Below are positions 36,896-47,644 of a stretch of DNA of 64,000 bases, piece by piece (positions within the stretch are counted from its first letter, which is position 1; each line of letters begins with the position of its first letter). This DNA is from Prionace glauca (Eukaryota; Chordata; Chondrichthyes; Carcharhiniformes; Carcharhinidae): contig CM075760.1 of the NCBI GenBank assembly GCA_037974335.1, positions 41,730,103-41,794,102 of the forward strand. The letters run 5' to 3'. The translations under genes and the position numbers were made by a program. Below the pieces are notes generated by a model. The model searched no databases. It saw nothing but the letters and a program-made list of their open reading frames with translations, and was not told the origin of the DNA.

Positions 36896-36924
36896 ACTGG
36901 CCATCTCAGATCATAGTTCACAGT

Positions 36925-37260
36925 CAACCAGGGGACGGAATGGTGTGGTGATATTATCCCGAGAGTATCGATCCAAAAACTCAGCCAATCTTCCGGGGTC
37001 CCGTGCTTGAAACACAATTCAATAAAAAAAACCCTGAAATTTTGAATCTACTGATGACAGTGAAATCTTTCTCAGTTGTGAGAAGAAAGAAAACATTTTG
37101 GTCACTATGTCCTTTAGGGAAGGAAATCTGCCGTGCTTACCAGGTTAGGCCAACACGTGAGTCTAGAGCCACATCAATGTGGTTGACTGTCAACTGCCCT
37201 CCAAGGGCAACTGGAGATGGGCAATAAACGCCCATGTGCCTTGAATGAATAAAAATGTTG
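36925..37260 (+). repeat. tRNA-derived SINE (second family)
   Basis: 'tatgtcctttagggaaggaaatctgccg', 'gagccacatcaatgtggttgac', 'agatgggcaataaacgcccat' and 'gaatgaataaaaatg' are the 3' half of a SINE family distinct from the 'ggccgaatggcc' type. The same family lies at 43720-44030, just left of the constant exon. Confidence 0.85.
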
Positions 37261-38105
37261 AGTATCAGGAGTCACATGAAGGCCAGACTGTGTGAAGAAC
37301 ACAGATTTTCTTTATTAAGGCGCTCGACTTGACTGGGGACTTGGGACGGGGTGACAAGAGGAAAGATGGAGCAGAGTCCAATGGAGTACAGAAGAATGAT
37401 TAATAATTGTTTGAAACACATATGATTCTTTGGAGGAATGTGGAGTTGGAGGGGAAGGTTCGTTGAGGTGATGGGGGCAGGTGATGGTGTGAGAGTGGAA
37501 GCTGACGGAATGTTTAACCTTCGCGGGACAGGTTGGAAAGGGAGCGAATAAAATAATTGTTTCTTCTTTCAGAGGCGTGTGTGCCTTTGGAACTGCCTTC
37601 TGCAGAAATCTCCTGCAGTTTCAGTCGCTGGGAAAGTCTCTGAAAAGATTCAGGCTTGTCGACAGTTGGCAACACCTGGCCTCTCACCACTCCCCCCGGC
37701 TCTGACTAACTGCCATCTCGCTGTTGGAGTTTCCAGTCCCGGGTGATTAAACCACAAGCTCTGATCTTCGAACAAACTGAGAGGCTCAGCGGCCTGTTGA
37801 GTGAAACCGCACACTCGGAGGACTTCTTTCTGCCGTTGGCCGCCTTGTCAACCAGACTCTGGTTCCCCCAATCAGCAGTGAACGCATGAATCATTACATC
37901 TCAAAAGTTTCTATCAAAATAAGCAACCCAAAGGCGATTAACCCTCCTGCTGCCAAAAGCAAAAGAAAATCAACACCTGATAGGATTTTCAGAGCATGAA
38001 CTTCGGGACTGAGAATGTAATTTGTGTCATTCCTGGATCATTCCTCTTAAAATACCAAGTACAGGTTGAACAGTCACGCTAAAGTTTGATGCTTGGAGGA
38101 ACGGT
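37261..38105. other. No gene seen
   Basis: Nothing that I can support as gene or repeat. The minus-strand frame at 37706-37894 has no recognisable feature. Confidence 0.45.
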
Positions 38106-38109
38106 CTCT

Positions 38110-38460
38110 GGACATGTCATCCAGAGTCCTAAGCACAGTGGTTAGCTCTGCAGTGCCAGAGATACTGGTTTGAATCCAGCCTTGGGTAGCTGCCTGTGTT
38201 AAATTTGCACGTTCTCCCCGTATCCGCATCGGTTTTATCCGGATGCTCTAATCTCTTATCTCAGTCCAAGGATGTGCAGTTTGGGTGTATTGGCCATCCC
38301 AAAATGTAACTTTGTGTCCCACAGATGTACAGGATTGACCGTGGGCAGAGGGGAGGGACTGGATTGATTTCTCTTTCAGAGAGTCAGTGCAGACTCGATG
38401 GACCGAATGGCCTCTTTCTGCAATGTATTGTTTCTACAATTCTATTTTAACACATTCCCA
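38110..38460 (+). repeat. tRNA-derived SINE
   Basis: 'gcacagtggttagctctgcagtgcc' (tRNA-like head with A box), 'ttgcacgttctccccgtatcc', 'gactcgatggaccgaatggcctctttctgc' tail. Nearly full length. Confidence 0.88.
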
Positions 38461-38559
38461 TTGTTTCTTGTTGTTATATTTTAAGACGTGTTGGGGGAGG
38501 GAAGAAGCTAGGGGGTGGGGGTAGTACGGAGACGGCAGCATAATGATGAAACCACCAAA

Positions 38560-39595
38560 ACAAAACATTTCTGACTGGAGGGCTTTGACAAGGTCGTTCC
38601 TCAGGGACGACTGCTGGCACCATTGTTGTTTGTAATATATATAGAAAATGTAACTGAATTGATTAGTAAGTTTGAAAACGACACAAAGGTTCGTAGATTA
38701 GTGGAAAGCGATGACCACCATCAGAGCATATAGCGGGATATAGATCCATTGGAGGCTTGATCAAAGGGATAGCAGTTGGAGCTTAATCTGCACAAATGTG
38801 AGATGATGCTTTCTGGAAGGTCTAATACAGATAGGAAATATACAGTAAATGGCTGAATCCTTAAGTGTATTGATAGGCCGAGGGACCTAGTGTACAGGTA
38901 CACAGGTCACTGAAAGTGGCAATGCAGGTGGAGAAGCAGTCAAGAAGGCTTACGGCATGCTTGCCTTCCTTGGCCAGGGCATGAGTTGAAAAATTGGCAA
39001 GTCAGTTTGCAGCTTTGCAGAAGCTTGGTGAGGCCGCACTTAGAATACAGTCTTCAATCCTGGTCGCTACACTACCAGCAAAAAGTGAACGTTTTGGAGC
39101 AGCTACTCAAAATATTTACCAGAATTCTGTATGAAGGGCATTAGTCATGAGGAGAGGTTGGAGAAACTTGGGTTGTCCTCACTGGAATGATAGAGGTTGA
39201 GGGGTGATCTGATAAGAGGCTACAAGATTATGAGAGGCATGGACAGAATGGATAGTCAGAAGGTTTTTCCCCGGGTGGAAGAGTCAATTACTAGGGGGCA
39301 CAGGTTTAAGGTGTGAGCAACAAGTTTTAAAGGAGATACACGAGGCAAGTTTTTTACACAAAAGGTGGTGGGTACCTGGAGCTCGCTGATAGGGGAGGTA
39401 GTGGAAGTGGATACATAAGTGAGTTTTAAGGGGTGCCTTGACAAATACATGTATAAAATGGAAATGGAGGGAAATGTTCCCCGGAAGGGTAGGGGGGGGG
39501 GGGGTTAGTTCACTTTGGGCCGCATGGTTGGTGCAGGTTTGGAGGGCCGAAGGGCCTGGTCCTGTGCTGTAATTTTCGTTGTTCTTTGTACTGGA
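38560..39595 (+). repeat. CR1-like LINE, RT end to 3' end
   Basis: The copy starts within RT ('tcctcagggacgactgctggcaccattg' is the PQGxxLxP region) and goes through 'tgagaggcatggacagaatgg' and 'gagctcgctgataggggaggt' to the tail 'gggccgaagggcctggtcctgtgctgtaat'. It belongs to the same subfamily as 10135-12375 and 42895-43262. It ends about 220 bp from the TRDC 3' UTR. Confidence 0.9.
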
Positions 39596-39819
39596 ATGAC
39601 TATTGAGCGAATGAACCTCAGCCTTGAGACCAGGGGTTCAAACCTGTGGACTTTCAATTGTTTCAATTCAAAAAATAAATTGGTTCCAATTGGTGGGATC
39701 TGCTATGGGGAGCCGGTATCCTCATGGTGGGCCGAATGGTCTCCATTTGTGCTGCGTGACGTCAAGTGCGCTCTGTTGACCAAACCATGTCTGGCCATCC
39801 GTTAACAAAGAGACAGAAG

Positions 39820-40193
39820 ATATCCTTCAGTAAAGACTGCAGATTTATTGAATAGTTCTATATGTCCTAAAATTGAAACTGCTGTTTTCAAAATGTCTCC
39901 GACACTAATGCAGGCGGAAACCTTATAAATGGTAGCTCCACGCTGTTACTGAAATGCATAATTGAAATGCTTGTGCCGCATAAGCAGTAGAAATCACACA
40001 GAACCACGAGTTTCAAATCAAAATAACAGTGGGGAAAAAGTTACCGAAATGAGGATATTTAAAAGTTAAGCCGCCATTTTAAACAAGCGAGTTTGAATTT
40101 CTTGAAGTGGAATCTATGATCAGGAAGTATCTGGATTTTGATGTCCCAGTCAATGAGTTCACTCCTGAATCCATGTAATCGTCCAATGCAGTT
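39820..40193 (-). other. TRDC: TRDC 3' UTR exon (predicted)
   Basis: In mammals the delta constant gene has a stop in its third exon and a separate fourth exon that is only 3' UTR. The same layout fits here: the third exon ends in a stop followed one base later by a donor, and 500 bp further along the minus strand a pyrimidine-rich acceptor ('ttcctttcattccaag', exon from 40193) opens a non-coding stretch that ends with AATAAA (39844-39849 read on the minus strand). Cleavage would fall near 39820. The exon is inferred from splice and poly(A) signals only; transcript data would settle it. Confidence 0.5.
39844..39849 (-). terminator. Poly(A) signal AATAAA for the delta chain mRNA
   Basis: A canonical hexamer on the minus strand, in the only position that closes the predicted UTR exon before the LINE on its left. 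Confidence 0.45.
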
Positions 40194-40694
40194 CTTGGAA
40201 TGAAAGGAATAACAGTGTTAGTACATCAAAGATCAGCAGGAAAATAACACTTTTTATCTTTAGTGCCTGAATTAAAGTTCTCCATTAATATTCTAAGAAG
40301 CCAGTGCAAGTGCACAAGAACCCCTGCAGTGCAGAAGGATGGGATTTGGCCCATAGAGCTTGCAATGACTCTGGGAAAGATCCACACAGCTCAAGACCAG
40401 AGGATGGGTGTAAAAGGCCAGTCTATCAGTGACACCCATAATTAAACACAACTCTGGAGAGGTTTAAGAAGTCAAGGCTGCGATTGGGGGTGGGGGTTGG
40501 GGGGACCGAGATGAAAAGCGATGAGGATGAGGCACTGGGGTAAGAGTTCGTTGGTCTAAATGTATCCAAGTTACTGTTCACTCCACGGGTTAGCTTCAGC
40601 GCCTGCCTTAACAGCGGCCTCCCGAGATCCCGTCAATGGACTGTGTCCATCTCACTTTGTGTTTCTGGGCACGCATTTAGGTGACCGATCTTAC

Positions 40695-40805
40695 CTCAAA
40701 ATAGCCACATCCTGGCCGTCATCAGGACATTGAAGACAATGATCTTGAAAAATAAAATTCTCAGCCCCATCACCGTCAAAGACAAAAAGTTCACCCTCAG
40801 CCGAT
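40695..40805 (-). CDS. TRDC: TCR delta constant gene, transmembrane and tail exon
   Basis: After the acceptor 'ctcattttgacag' the exon encodes DRLRVNFLSLTVMGLRILFF, then KIIVFNVLMTARMWLF and a stop (40696-40698). The membrane helix carries Arg and Lys five residues apart, the basic pair that binds the acidic CD3 chains. The wording is strikingly close to the mammalian delta chain (VN..SLTVLGLR.LF.K). The tail is very short, as in all TCR chains: signalling is left to CD3. One base after the stop comes the donor gtaagatc, so a further exon must be 3' UTR. The entry phase (1) fits the connecting-peptide exon. This exon makes the call TRDC, rather than an immunoglobulin, almost certain. Confidence 0.95.
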
Positions 40806-40939
40806 CTGTCAAAATGAGAGAAACAAAAGATAGATCTGGTTTGGCGCATGTATCATTTGGAACTAAAAAACAACTAAAACCACTAATGTGTGTTTTTTTT
40901 CATTATCTAACTGCTTGAATTTGTCCGTCTGTCCATCCT

Positions 40940-41215
40940 GCCCGTCTGTCTGTCCACCGGCCCACCTCCCTGTCCATCTATCTTCATCTGTCTTTCACTC
41001 TTAATCTCTCTCTCTGTCTCTGTCTCTCTCTCTCTTTCTCTCTCTCTCTCTTTCTTTCTCTCTCTCTCTTTCCCTCACCTTCTTCCCACCACCCACCAGC
41101 CCCCCATCCCTCGATTTGTATATCTCTCTCCTTCACTCTGTGTGACGATCTATCTTTCTCCCTATCTCACTATCTGTTTATCATTCGATCTCCGGCTCTG
41201 TACCCCTGTCTATCT
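40940..41215. repeat. Pyrimidine-rich simple repeat in the TRDC intron
   Basis: 'gtctgtctgtcc' units followed by (TC)n with TTTC interruptions, about 40930-41075, then looser 'tctatc' text to 41215. Confidence 0.9.
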
Positions 41216-41280
41216 GTCCACTTATCAATCTGTCTATTTGCAAGTGTTTTCCTTTGATTCATGTTGAATAAAGCACATAC

Positions 41281-41343
41281 CGTTTTCCGTGTCATGTGAT
41301 TCTGTCGAGGATTCATATCGACTTGTAAGGCATTTAGTTTGAT
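41281..41343 (-). CDS. TRDC: TCR delta constant gene, connecting-peptide exon
   Basis: A 63-bp exon between the acceptor 'tgtgcccttccag' and the donor gtatgtgc. With the base left over from the Ig exon it reads DQTKCLTSRYESSTESHDTE N. The single Cys, four residues after the Ig domain, is placed for the interchain disulfide with the gamma chain; the rest is a polar, Ser/Thr/Glu-rich stalk. Both ends are phase 1, so it can be added or skipped without a frame change. The exon is far too short to be found as a reading frame; it was found by looking for a phase-1 cysteine exon between the Ig and membrane exons. Confidence 0.88.
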
Positions 41344-42264
41344 CTGGAAGGGCACAAAAATAAATGACTTATTCAGTGAGCAAGTGGCATTACTGTAACC
41401 ATGTTTGTTCTCAATATCACTTCCAATAGTATTGTGTCCATAACCAATAGCCATGAACACAGTAAGAATCAAACAGCACGATTGGACTTGTTCACTTGAT
41501 TATTCACAACAGAGAAACATTGGTAACTCTGCCATTTAGTTCGGCCCAAATCTGAGTTCAAAGAGTGTGGGGTCAATTACCCATCAGGGATTAAACCCCA
41601 GAATCCGGGCCATTCCATCGGTGCAGTATTTCACTGTCTTCCAAAGAAGTGGTGAAACCGAGGTCTCATTTCAGCTCTGCAGTGGATTAATGATATCAGG
41701 GCATTTCTCCAGAGGAGCGGGGTTCTCCAATGCTCTGGTTAGTGTTTAATACTTTCCTAAATTCGGTGACATACCAGCAGCTGCGGTCCTGGACACTGCC
41801 CTGAATTGTAATAGTCAGCTATTATTATTTTTATTCACTTATGGAATGTGGATATCGCTGGCAGGCCAGCATTTACTGCCAATCCCTAATTGCCCCCTTC
41901 TGAAGATGGTTGTGAGTCCCCTGCTTGAAACTCTGCAGTCTGTGAGGTGTACATACACACTCAGGGCTCTTAGGGAAGAAGTTCCACCGTTTTGACAGAG
42001 CTGCAGTTAAGGAACTGCCGAAATATTTCCAAGTCAGAATGCTGAGTTACTTGGGCGGGGGGAGGGGGGAACATCCAGATAATGGTGTTCCCGGGTATCT
42101 GCTGTCCTTGTCCTCCGAGATGATAATGGCCATGATTTTGGAAGATTCAGCGGAAAGAGACTTGGAGAATTACTGCTGTGTACCTGGTGGATGACGCACA
42201 CTACTGTCACTGTGCTGCAGTGGTGGAAAAAGTGGATGTTTGAGAATGGAGAACTTAATGCTAG

Positions 42265-42605
42265 AGCGATACAGTGGCACAATGCTTACTACTGTTGTAC
42301 CCCCACCGCCCCCCGCCCCCCCCCCCCCCACACACACACACACATTCCTTTCCTCCCCAACCCCCGCCCACAGCTTCAGGGACCTGGGTTCGATTCCTGG
42401 CTTGGGTGACTGTATGTGCAGAGTCTGCACGTTTTCACCGTGTCAGCTTTGGTTTGATCCGGCTGCTCCGGTTTCCTCCCACAGTCTGAAAGTCGTGCTG
42501 ATTGGCCGTGCTAAATTCTCCCTCAGTGTCCCCGAACAGGCGCAGTGTGTGGCAACTAGGATATTTTCACAGTAACTTCATTGCACGTTTAATGTAAGCC
42601 TATTT
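42265..42605 (+). repeat. tRNA-derived SINE inserted in the LINE
   Basis: It starts 'gatacagtggcacaatgctt', has a C-rich/CA expansion (42300-42345), then 'gggttcgattcctggcttggg' (B box), 'gtctgcacgttttcaccgtg' and an end rich in 'aataaataaactttt'. The orientation is opposite to the host LINE. Confidence 0.85.
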
Positions 42606-42894
42606 GGGACTTAAATAAATAAACTTTTAATTAAATGGAGCCTCTTTGTCCTGGGTCGTGTCAAATTTCTGAGTGTTGCTGGAGCTGCATTTATCCAGGC
42701 AAGTGTTTAATACCCTATCACAGTCGTGATTATGTCTTGTGGATGGTGCAGAGGATTGGGGAGATTAAGAGATACATTATTTAGCACAGGATTCCCAATC
42801 TCCGACATGCTCTTGCATCAGAGCACTTATATGGATAGTCCAGTTCAGTTTCTGAGCAACGTTAACCCTCAGGATGTTGATAGTGGAAGTTGAC

Positions 42895-43262
42895 CATTTA
42901 GAAGTCTACAAGATTATGAGAGGCATGGACAGAGAGGATAGTCAGAAACATTATTTCTCAGTATGGAAGAGTCAATTACTAAGGAGCATAGATTTAAGAT
43001 TTGAAGGAGATGTGTGAGGCAGATTTTTTTTACACACAGGGCGGTGGATGCCTGGAACTCGCTGCCGGGGGAGGTAGTGGAAGCAGATATGGTGGTGAGA
43101 TTTAAGTGGCATCTGGACAAATACATGAATAGGATGGGAATAGAGGGATATGATCCCTGGCAGGGTAGGGGGCTTTCGTTCTGTCGGGTAGCATGTTCGG
43201 TGCAGGCTTGGAGGGCCGAAGGGCCTGTTCCTGTGCTGTAATTTTCTTTGTTCTTTGTTTCA
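42895..43262 (+). repeat. CR1-like LINE 3' end inserted in the LINE
   Basis: 'agaagtctacaagattatgag' through 'ggtggatgcctggaactcgctgcc' to 'gggccgaagggcctgttcctgtgctgtaattttctttg' and 'ttctttgttt'. A few frame changes; same subfamily as 38560-39595. Confidence 0.9.
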
Positions 43263-43719
43263 GTCATGGTAATGCCATTAAATGACAAGAGCCGATTGTT
43301 ACCTTCTTTCCTGTTGGAGTTGGTCATTGCCTGGAACATGTGTGGTGCAAATGTTATTTGCAGCTTCTCAGTCCAACCCTAGATATTGTCCAGCTATTGC
43401 TGCATTTGTAATGCATTACTTCAAGGTCTGAGGTGTCATGAATGGTGCTGAACATTGTTCAGTCATCAGCGAACATCCCAACTTCTGACCTTACAATGGA
43501 TTGAAGGTGATTGATGAAGCAACTGAAGCTGATTGGGTCTGAGACACTGAGGAACTCCTGTAGTGAAGTCCCGAGACTAGAATAAATGGCCTTCAATCAT
43601 TAGTCAGCTAATCTTTCAAAAAGACAACATTTTGAGTGACGATGACAACGAGTGTTTTCCGGCCGTTAAGAGGATGGATAATATTTAGTGGACGTTCTTC
43701 CTGTCATAAAATACTCTCA

Positions 43720-44030
43720 GAGGAGGCAGTAGCGCAGTGACATTGTCAATCCAACGACCCAGAATACTGATGAGTGTTCGCCATGACAGATGCGAAATTT
43801 GAATGTTAAAAAAAATGAAATTAAAAGTCTAAAGATGACCAATGAACTTATTGTCGATTATTATGAAAACTCATCTTGTTCACTAATATCCTTTAGGGAA
43901 GGAAATCTGCCATTCTTACATTGTTTGGCCGGAAAGTGATTCTTAAATGCCCTCTGCTGAAGGGCAATTTAGGATGGGCAATAAATGCTGGTCAAGCCAA
44001 TGACACCCACATCACATGAATGGAAATAAA
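43720..44030 (+). repeat. tRNA-derived SINE (second family)
   Basis: 'gaggcagtagcgcagtgaca' head, 'gaaattaaaagtctaaagatgacc', 'cctttagggaaggaaatctgcc' and the 3' end 'ggatgggcaataaatgctgg' with 'catgaatggaaataaaataa'. It ends about 10 bp from the donor of the TRDC Ig exon, so the exon's intron begins almost inside a SINE. Confidence 0.9.
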
Positions 44031-44040
44031 ATAAACTTAC

Positions 44041-44352
44041 CAATTTCAGCTGTGGGTGGGATGTTTACAGAGTAATTCTGATCATTGTGAACTGCCGTGC
44101 ACGTGATGATTGGCGATTTCCCGGATTGGGGGAATGAGAGGAAACCCGAACTCCTGTAATTCCCGCTCTCCAATAGGACACTGGATCTTGTCACATTGAC
44201 CTCGTGGTCGGATCCCCTGGACAGGGAGAGCTTGATTGTCTTGGGGGAGAAATCCGAGGCCAAACATACTGCAGCGGTGGTGGTATTGGGGGCTTCCGGT
44301 GGCACTGGCGGGTAAAAGACGCTCAATTTTGGTTTTTTCGGGTCTTTCGCCT
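44041..44352 (-). CDS. TRDC: TCR delta constant gene, Ig-like constant exon
   Basis: The acceptor 'ttccattttcag' opens 312 bp that encode one C1-set Ig domain: AKDPKKPKLSVFYPP, AAVCLASDFSPKTIKL, ESGNYRSSGFLSFPQSGK and PIITCTAVHNDQNYSVN, closed by the donor gtaagttt. The two cysteines lie 54 residues apart, right for the intradomain disulfide. The 'VCL..DF.PK.I...L' and 'SG.Y......F....S..ITC.V.H' pattern is that of C-delta rather than C-alpha, C-beta or Ig. As in mammalian C-delta, the usual core Trp after the first Cys is absent. Three N-glycosylation sites are visible (NTT, NVT, NYS). Frame is phase 1 at both ends, matching all four J segments (xxP A|AG gives Lys) and the next exon. Confidence 0.96.
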
Positions 44353-44527
44353 CTGAAAATGGAAGGAATAAAAGGGGGAAAAAATCAGAATCCAACAGGG
44401 TGCCATCCCCCAACCTGCTGTGGCATTCGATTAGACCACATTTTTCTGAGCCTTAACCCTCTGTAAGTTTCTCCATTAACTTACCGAATGCTGAGACTGG
44501 ATAAGTAATCTTTTTTCCTTGGCACAG

Positions 44528-44700
44528 AAAAGGTTCTCTCTCTCTCTCTCACACACACACACTCACACACACATAGACACATGCACACATGCCTATGCAC
44601 ACAAGCAGACATACATACATGCACAGACACAAATGCACAAACGCTCACAAAAACATAACAGACACACACACACACGTTCACACACACACACACAAACAGG
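44528..44700. repeat. CT/CA microsatellite
   Basis: (CT)n at 44536-44551, then CA-rich text to 44700, just upstream of TRDC in its J-C intron. Confidence 0.95.
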
Positions 44701-44724
44701 GGTGAGATTGTAATTGAATATTTC

Positions 44725-46150
44725 TCACCATTATTCACTGTTGACAAAGGCATGGTTGTTAGCGAACTTGGGGAAAGAAATAGTAATGTCTTAGGGAGTG
44801 TAAATATAATAGAGAAAGAGGTGCTGGAACTCTTAAAATGCATTGAGATAAATGAATCCCCGAAAATTAATGAAGTATGTTCCAGGATATTGTGGGAGGC
44901 GAGGGAGAAATTTGCGGGTTCCCTAGTAGAGATACTTAAATCATCGTTAGACACAGGTGAGGTGCCTGAAGATTGGAGAGTGGCAAATGTTTGTTTAAAA
45001 AGGGCTGCAGGGAAAAGCCTGGAAACTACAGGCCAGTGAGTCTCACATCTGTGGTGGATAAGTTGTTGAAATGTTTTTCAGAGGCAGGTTCTGCAGACAT
45101 TTAGAGATGCAAGGACTGATTAGGGACAGTCAGCATGGCTTTGTGAGTGGAAAATCATTTCTCAGAAATTTGATTGAATTTTTGAAGGGATAGCCAAGAA
45201 GGTTGATGAGGGCAATGCAGTTGATGTTGTCGACATGGAATTTAGCAAGGCGTTTGACAAGGTATTGCATAGTAGGCTGTTATATAAGGTTAAATCTCAT
45301 GAGTTCCAGTGTGAGGAAGCCAAATGGATACAAGATTTGTTTGATGACAGACGTCAGACAGTTGTTGTAGAGAGTTGTTTTTCAAACTGGAGATCTGTGA
45401 CCAGAGGTGTGCCTCAGGGATCAGTGCTGGATCCACCGTTATTTGTCATCTATATTAATAATTTGGATGAGAATATAGGAGGCATGGTTAGTTAGTTTTC
45501 AGATGACGTCAAGATTTGTGGCATAGTGGGCAGTGAAGAAGGTTATTTCTGATTGCAGTGGGATTTTGATCAATTGGGCCAGTGGGCTGATAACTGGCAG
45601 ATGGAGTTTAACTCAGATAAATGAAAGGTGAGGCATTTTGGTAGATTGAACGAGGGTAGGACTTACTCAGTTAATAGTATGGCTTTGGGAGGAGTTACAG
45701 AACGAAGAGATCTCGGGGCATAAGTTCAGAGTTCCTTGAATTCACAGGTGGACAGAGTGGTGATGACGGCATTCGGCAAACTTACTTTCATTGGTCAGAA
45801 CATTGAATACCGGAGTTGGGACGTCTTGTTGAAATTGCACAAGGCATTGACAAAGCAATATTGAATACTGCTCTGGCCACTCTATCATAGAAAATATATC
45901 ATTAAACTATGAAGAGTGCAGAACAATGGTTTTTTTTAGGATGCTACTGGCACTTGATGCTTTGAGCAGTAAGGAGAGGTTGGATAGACTGGGACTTTTT
46001 TCTCTGGAGCGTAGAGGCTGAGGGGTGATCTCATAGACATATATAAAATAATGAGGGGTATAGATCAGCTAGATAGTCAATAGTTATTTTTCCCCGAAAG
46101 GTAGGGGATTCAAAATCTAGAGGGCATGGGTTTAAGGTGTATGTGTGTGT

Positions 46151-46184
<34 letters not shown>

Positions 46185-46440
46185 GATACAAAAGTGTCCA
46201 GAAGGGCATTTTTTTTCACCTAGAGGGTGGTGAGTGTCTGGAACAAACTGCCAGAGGTATTAGTAGAGACGAGTACAATTTTGTCTTTTGTACCATTACA
46301 TGGGTACGATGGGTATAGAGGAATATGGGCCAAATGCAGGCAATTGGGATTAGCTTCGGACTTAAAAAAAGGCGGGATGAACAATTTCGGCCAAAAGCCT
46401 GTTTCCATGGTGTAAACCTCTATGATTCTATGACACACAC
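44725..46440 (+). repeat. LINE with most of the reverse transcriptase, decayed
   Basis: RT landmarks in order: GEVPEDWRVANVCLKRAAGK (about 44960-45010), 'aagcctggaaactacaggcc', DMEFSKAFDKVLHSRLLYKV (about 45230-45290), RGVPQGSVLDPPLFVIYINN (about 45410-45460), 'ttttcagatgacgtcaagat' (the FADD-like box), then 'agaggctgaggggtgatctc' and the tail 'gcctgtttccatggtgtaaacctctatgattctatgaca'. Several frame breaks. A GA microsatellite (46145-46186) lies inside. It is inserted in the J-C intron, opposite to the gene. Confidence 0.9.
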
Positions 46441-46540
46441 ACATGCACCTCGAGGCAGTCATACCCAGATACATGCAGAGAGACACACACTGACACATTG
46501 GGAGACACACATACACAAAACCACACACAAACACATACAG
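46434..46540. repeat. CA-rich simple repeat
   Basis: Interrupted CA repeat grown from the tail of the LINE on its left. Confidence 0.85.
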
Positions 46541-46579
46541 GCTGGATTTGGGGACCAAATAAAATATTCCCAATCTTGG

Positions 46580-46898
46580 TGCTGACACGCACTTAATGAG
46601 GAGGCGGATACATGAATGACTTGAAGGGATTTGGGACAGGCTGAGTCAATGGGCAAAACATGGCAGATGGAATAAAATCTGAATATGTGGGAAGTTATCC
46701 TCTCTGGCAGAAAAAAATACATCAGAAAGGCCGATTAGTTCCAAAGTGGTGTGAGATTGGACAGAGCTGTTCCCATAGAGAAGGGGGTGTCCTTGTTCAT
46801 GGGACAATAAAAGCTAACATGGAGGCACAGCAAGAAAATGGAAAACGAATGTTACATATTTGTCTAACAGAATAGGAATATGAGTGTACACGTGTGTA

Positions 46899-46949
<51 letters not shown>

Positions 46950-47555
46950 TGAACTGTTTGAATGTTGGAGCACTATTTGCGGGCCAGATTGCCTACTCCT
47001 GCCCTTATGTTCCTTTGAGAATGAAGTACATTTGCATGGCCCTAGACAGTCACACAGACAAGCAGACACATACAGGCACACATGCGTGTACACACACAAA
47101 AACAGACACGCACACAGATTTAGAGACACACGGAGACACACAGACTGAGGTATTGAGAAACGTACATGCCCAGAAACAAGCACAGAGGCTGAAACATACT
47201 CAGAAACTTGAAGTGGAGACCAAATTTAACTATTCACACCATGCTGATGGCACAGGCATTACGGAGATGAGGACGCAATGGCCTTTCAAGGAGATTTGGA
47301 CCGGCTGAGTGAATGCACACAGACATGGCAGATGGGATAAAAAGTGACTAAGTATTAAGTTATCAACTATGGTCGGAAACAAAACAAAAAACAGAAGTAT
47401 AAAGTATTTCCTAAATGGTGTGAGGTTGAAAGGAAAGCACTTCCACAGAGACCTGGTCACTAAAAATTTGCATGCAGGCACAGCAAACAATGAGGAACGC
47501 AAATACTATGTTTATTTGCCACAAAATATGAACGTGAGTGTGCACATTAGTTTGT
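46580..47555 (+). repeat. Two worn LINE pieces around TG and CA microsatellites
   Basis: Two copies of a LINE segment ('ttgggacaggctgagtcaatgggcaaaacatggcagatgg' at about 46630 and 'tttggaccggctgagtgaatgcacacagacatggcagatggg' at about 47295) lie about 660 bp apart. Between them are a pure (TG) run of about 25 units (46900-46948) and CA-rich text (47050-47140). The arrangement could be a tandem duplication or two insertions. Confidence 0.7.
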
Positions 47556-47644
47556 ATGCATTTGTGTGAGTGTCTGTATGTGTGTTTTTTTTTTGTGGGT
47601 TGGTGCGTGTGAGTGCACCAAGATCAGTTTGCATGTTTGATCAG

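Larger units (their letters stand above)
41820..43640 (-). repeat. LINE of a second (non-CR1) family, minus strand, with two insertions
   Basis: Read on the minus strand this is the 3' part of a LINE with the landmark 'NGITMTET' (about 43260-43280) and, before it, CQAMTNSNRKE-like text; the end lies in 'tgccagcgatatccacattcc' near 41840. Two later elements interrupt it: a SINE (42265-42605) and a CR1 3' end (42895-43262). Without them the LINE pieces (41820-42264, 42606-42894, 43263-43640) line up in order. It sits in the intron between the connecting-peptide and Ig exons of TRDC, in sense with the gene. Confidence 0.8.
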
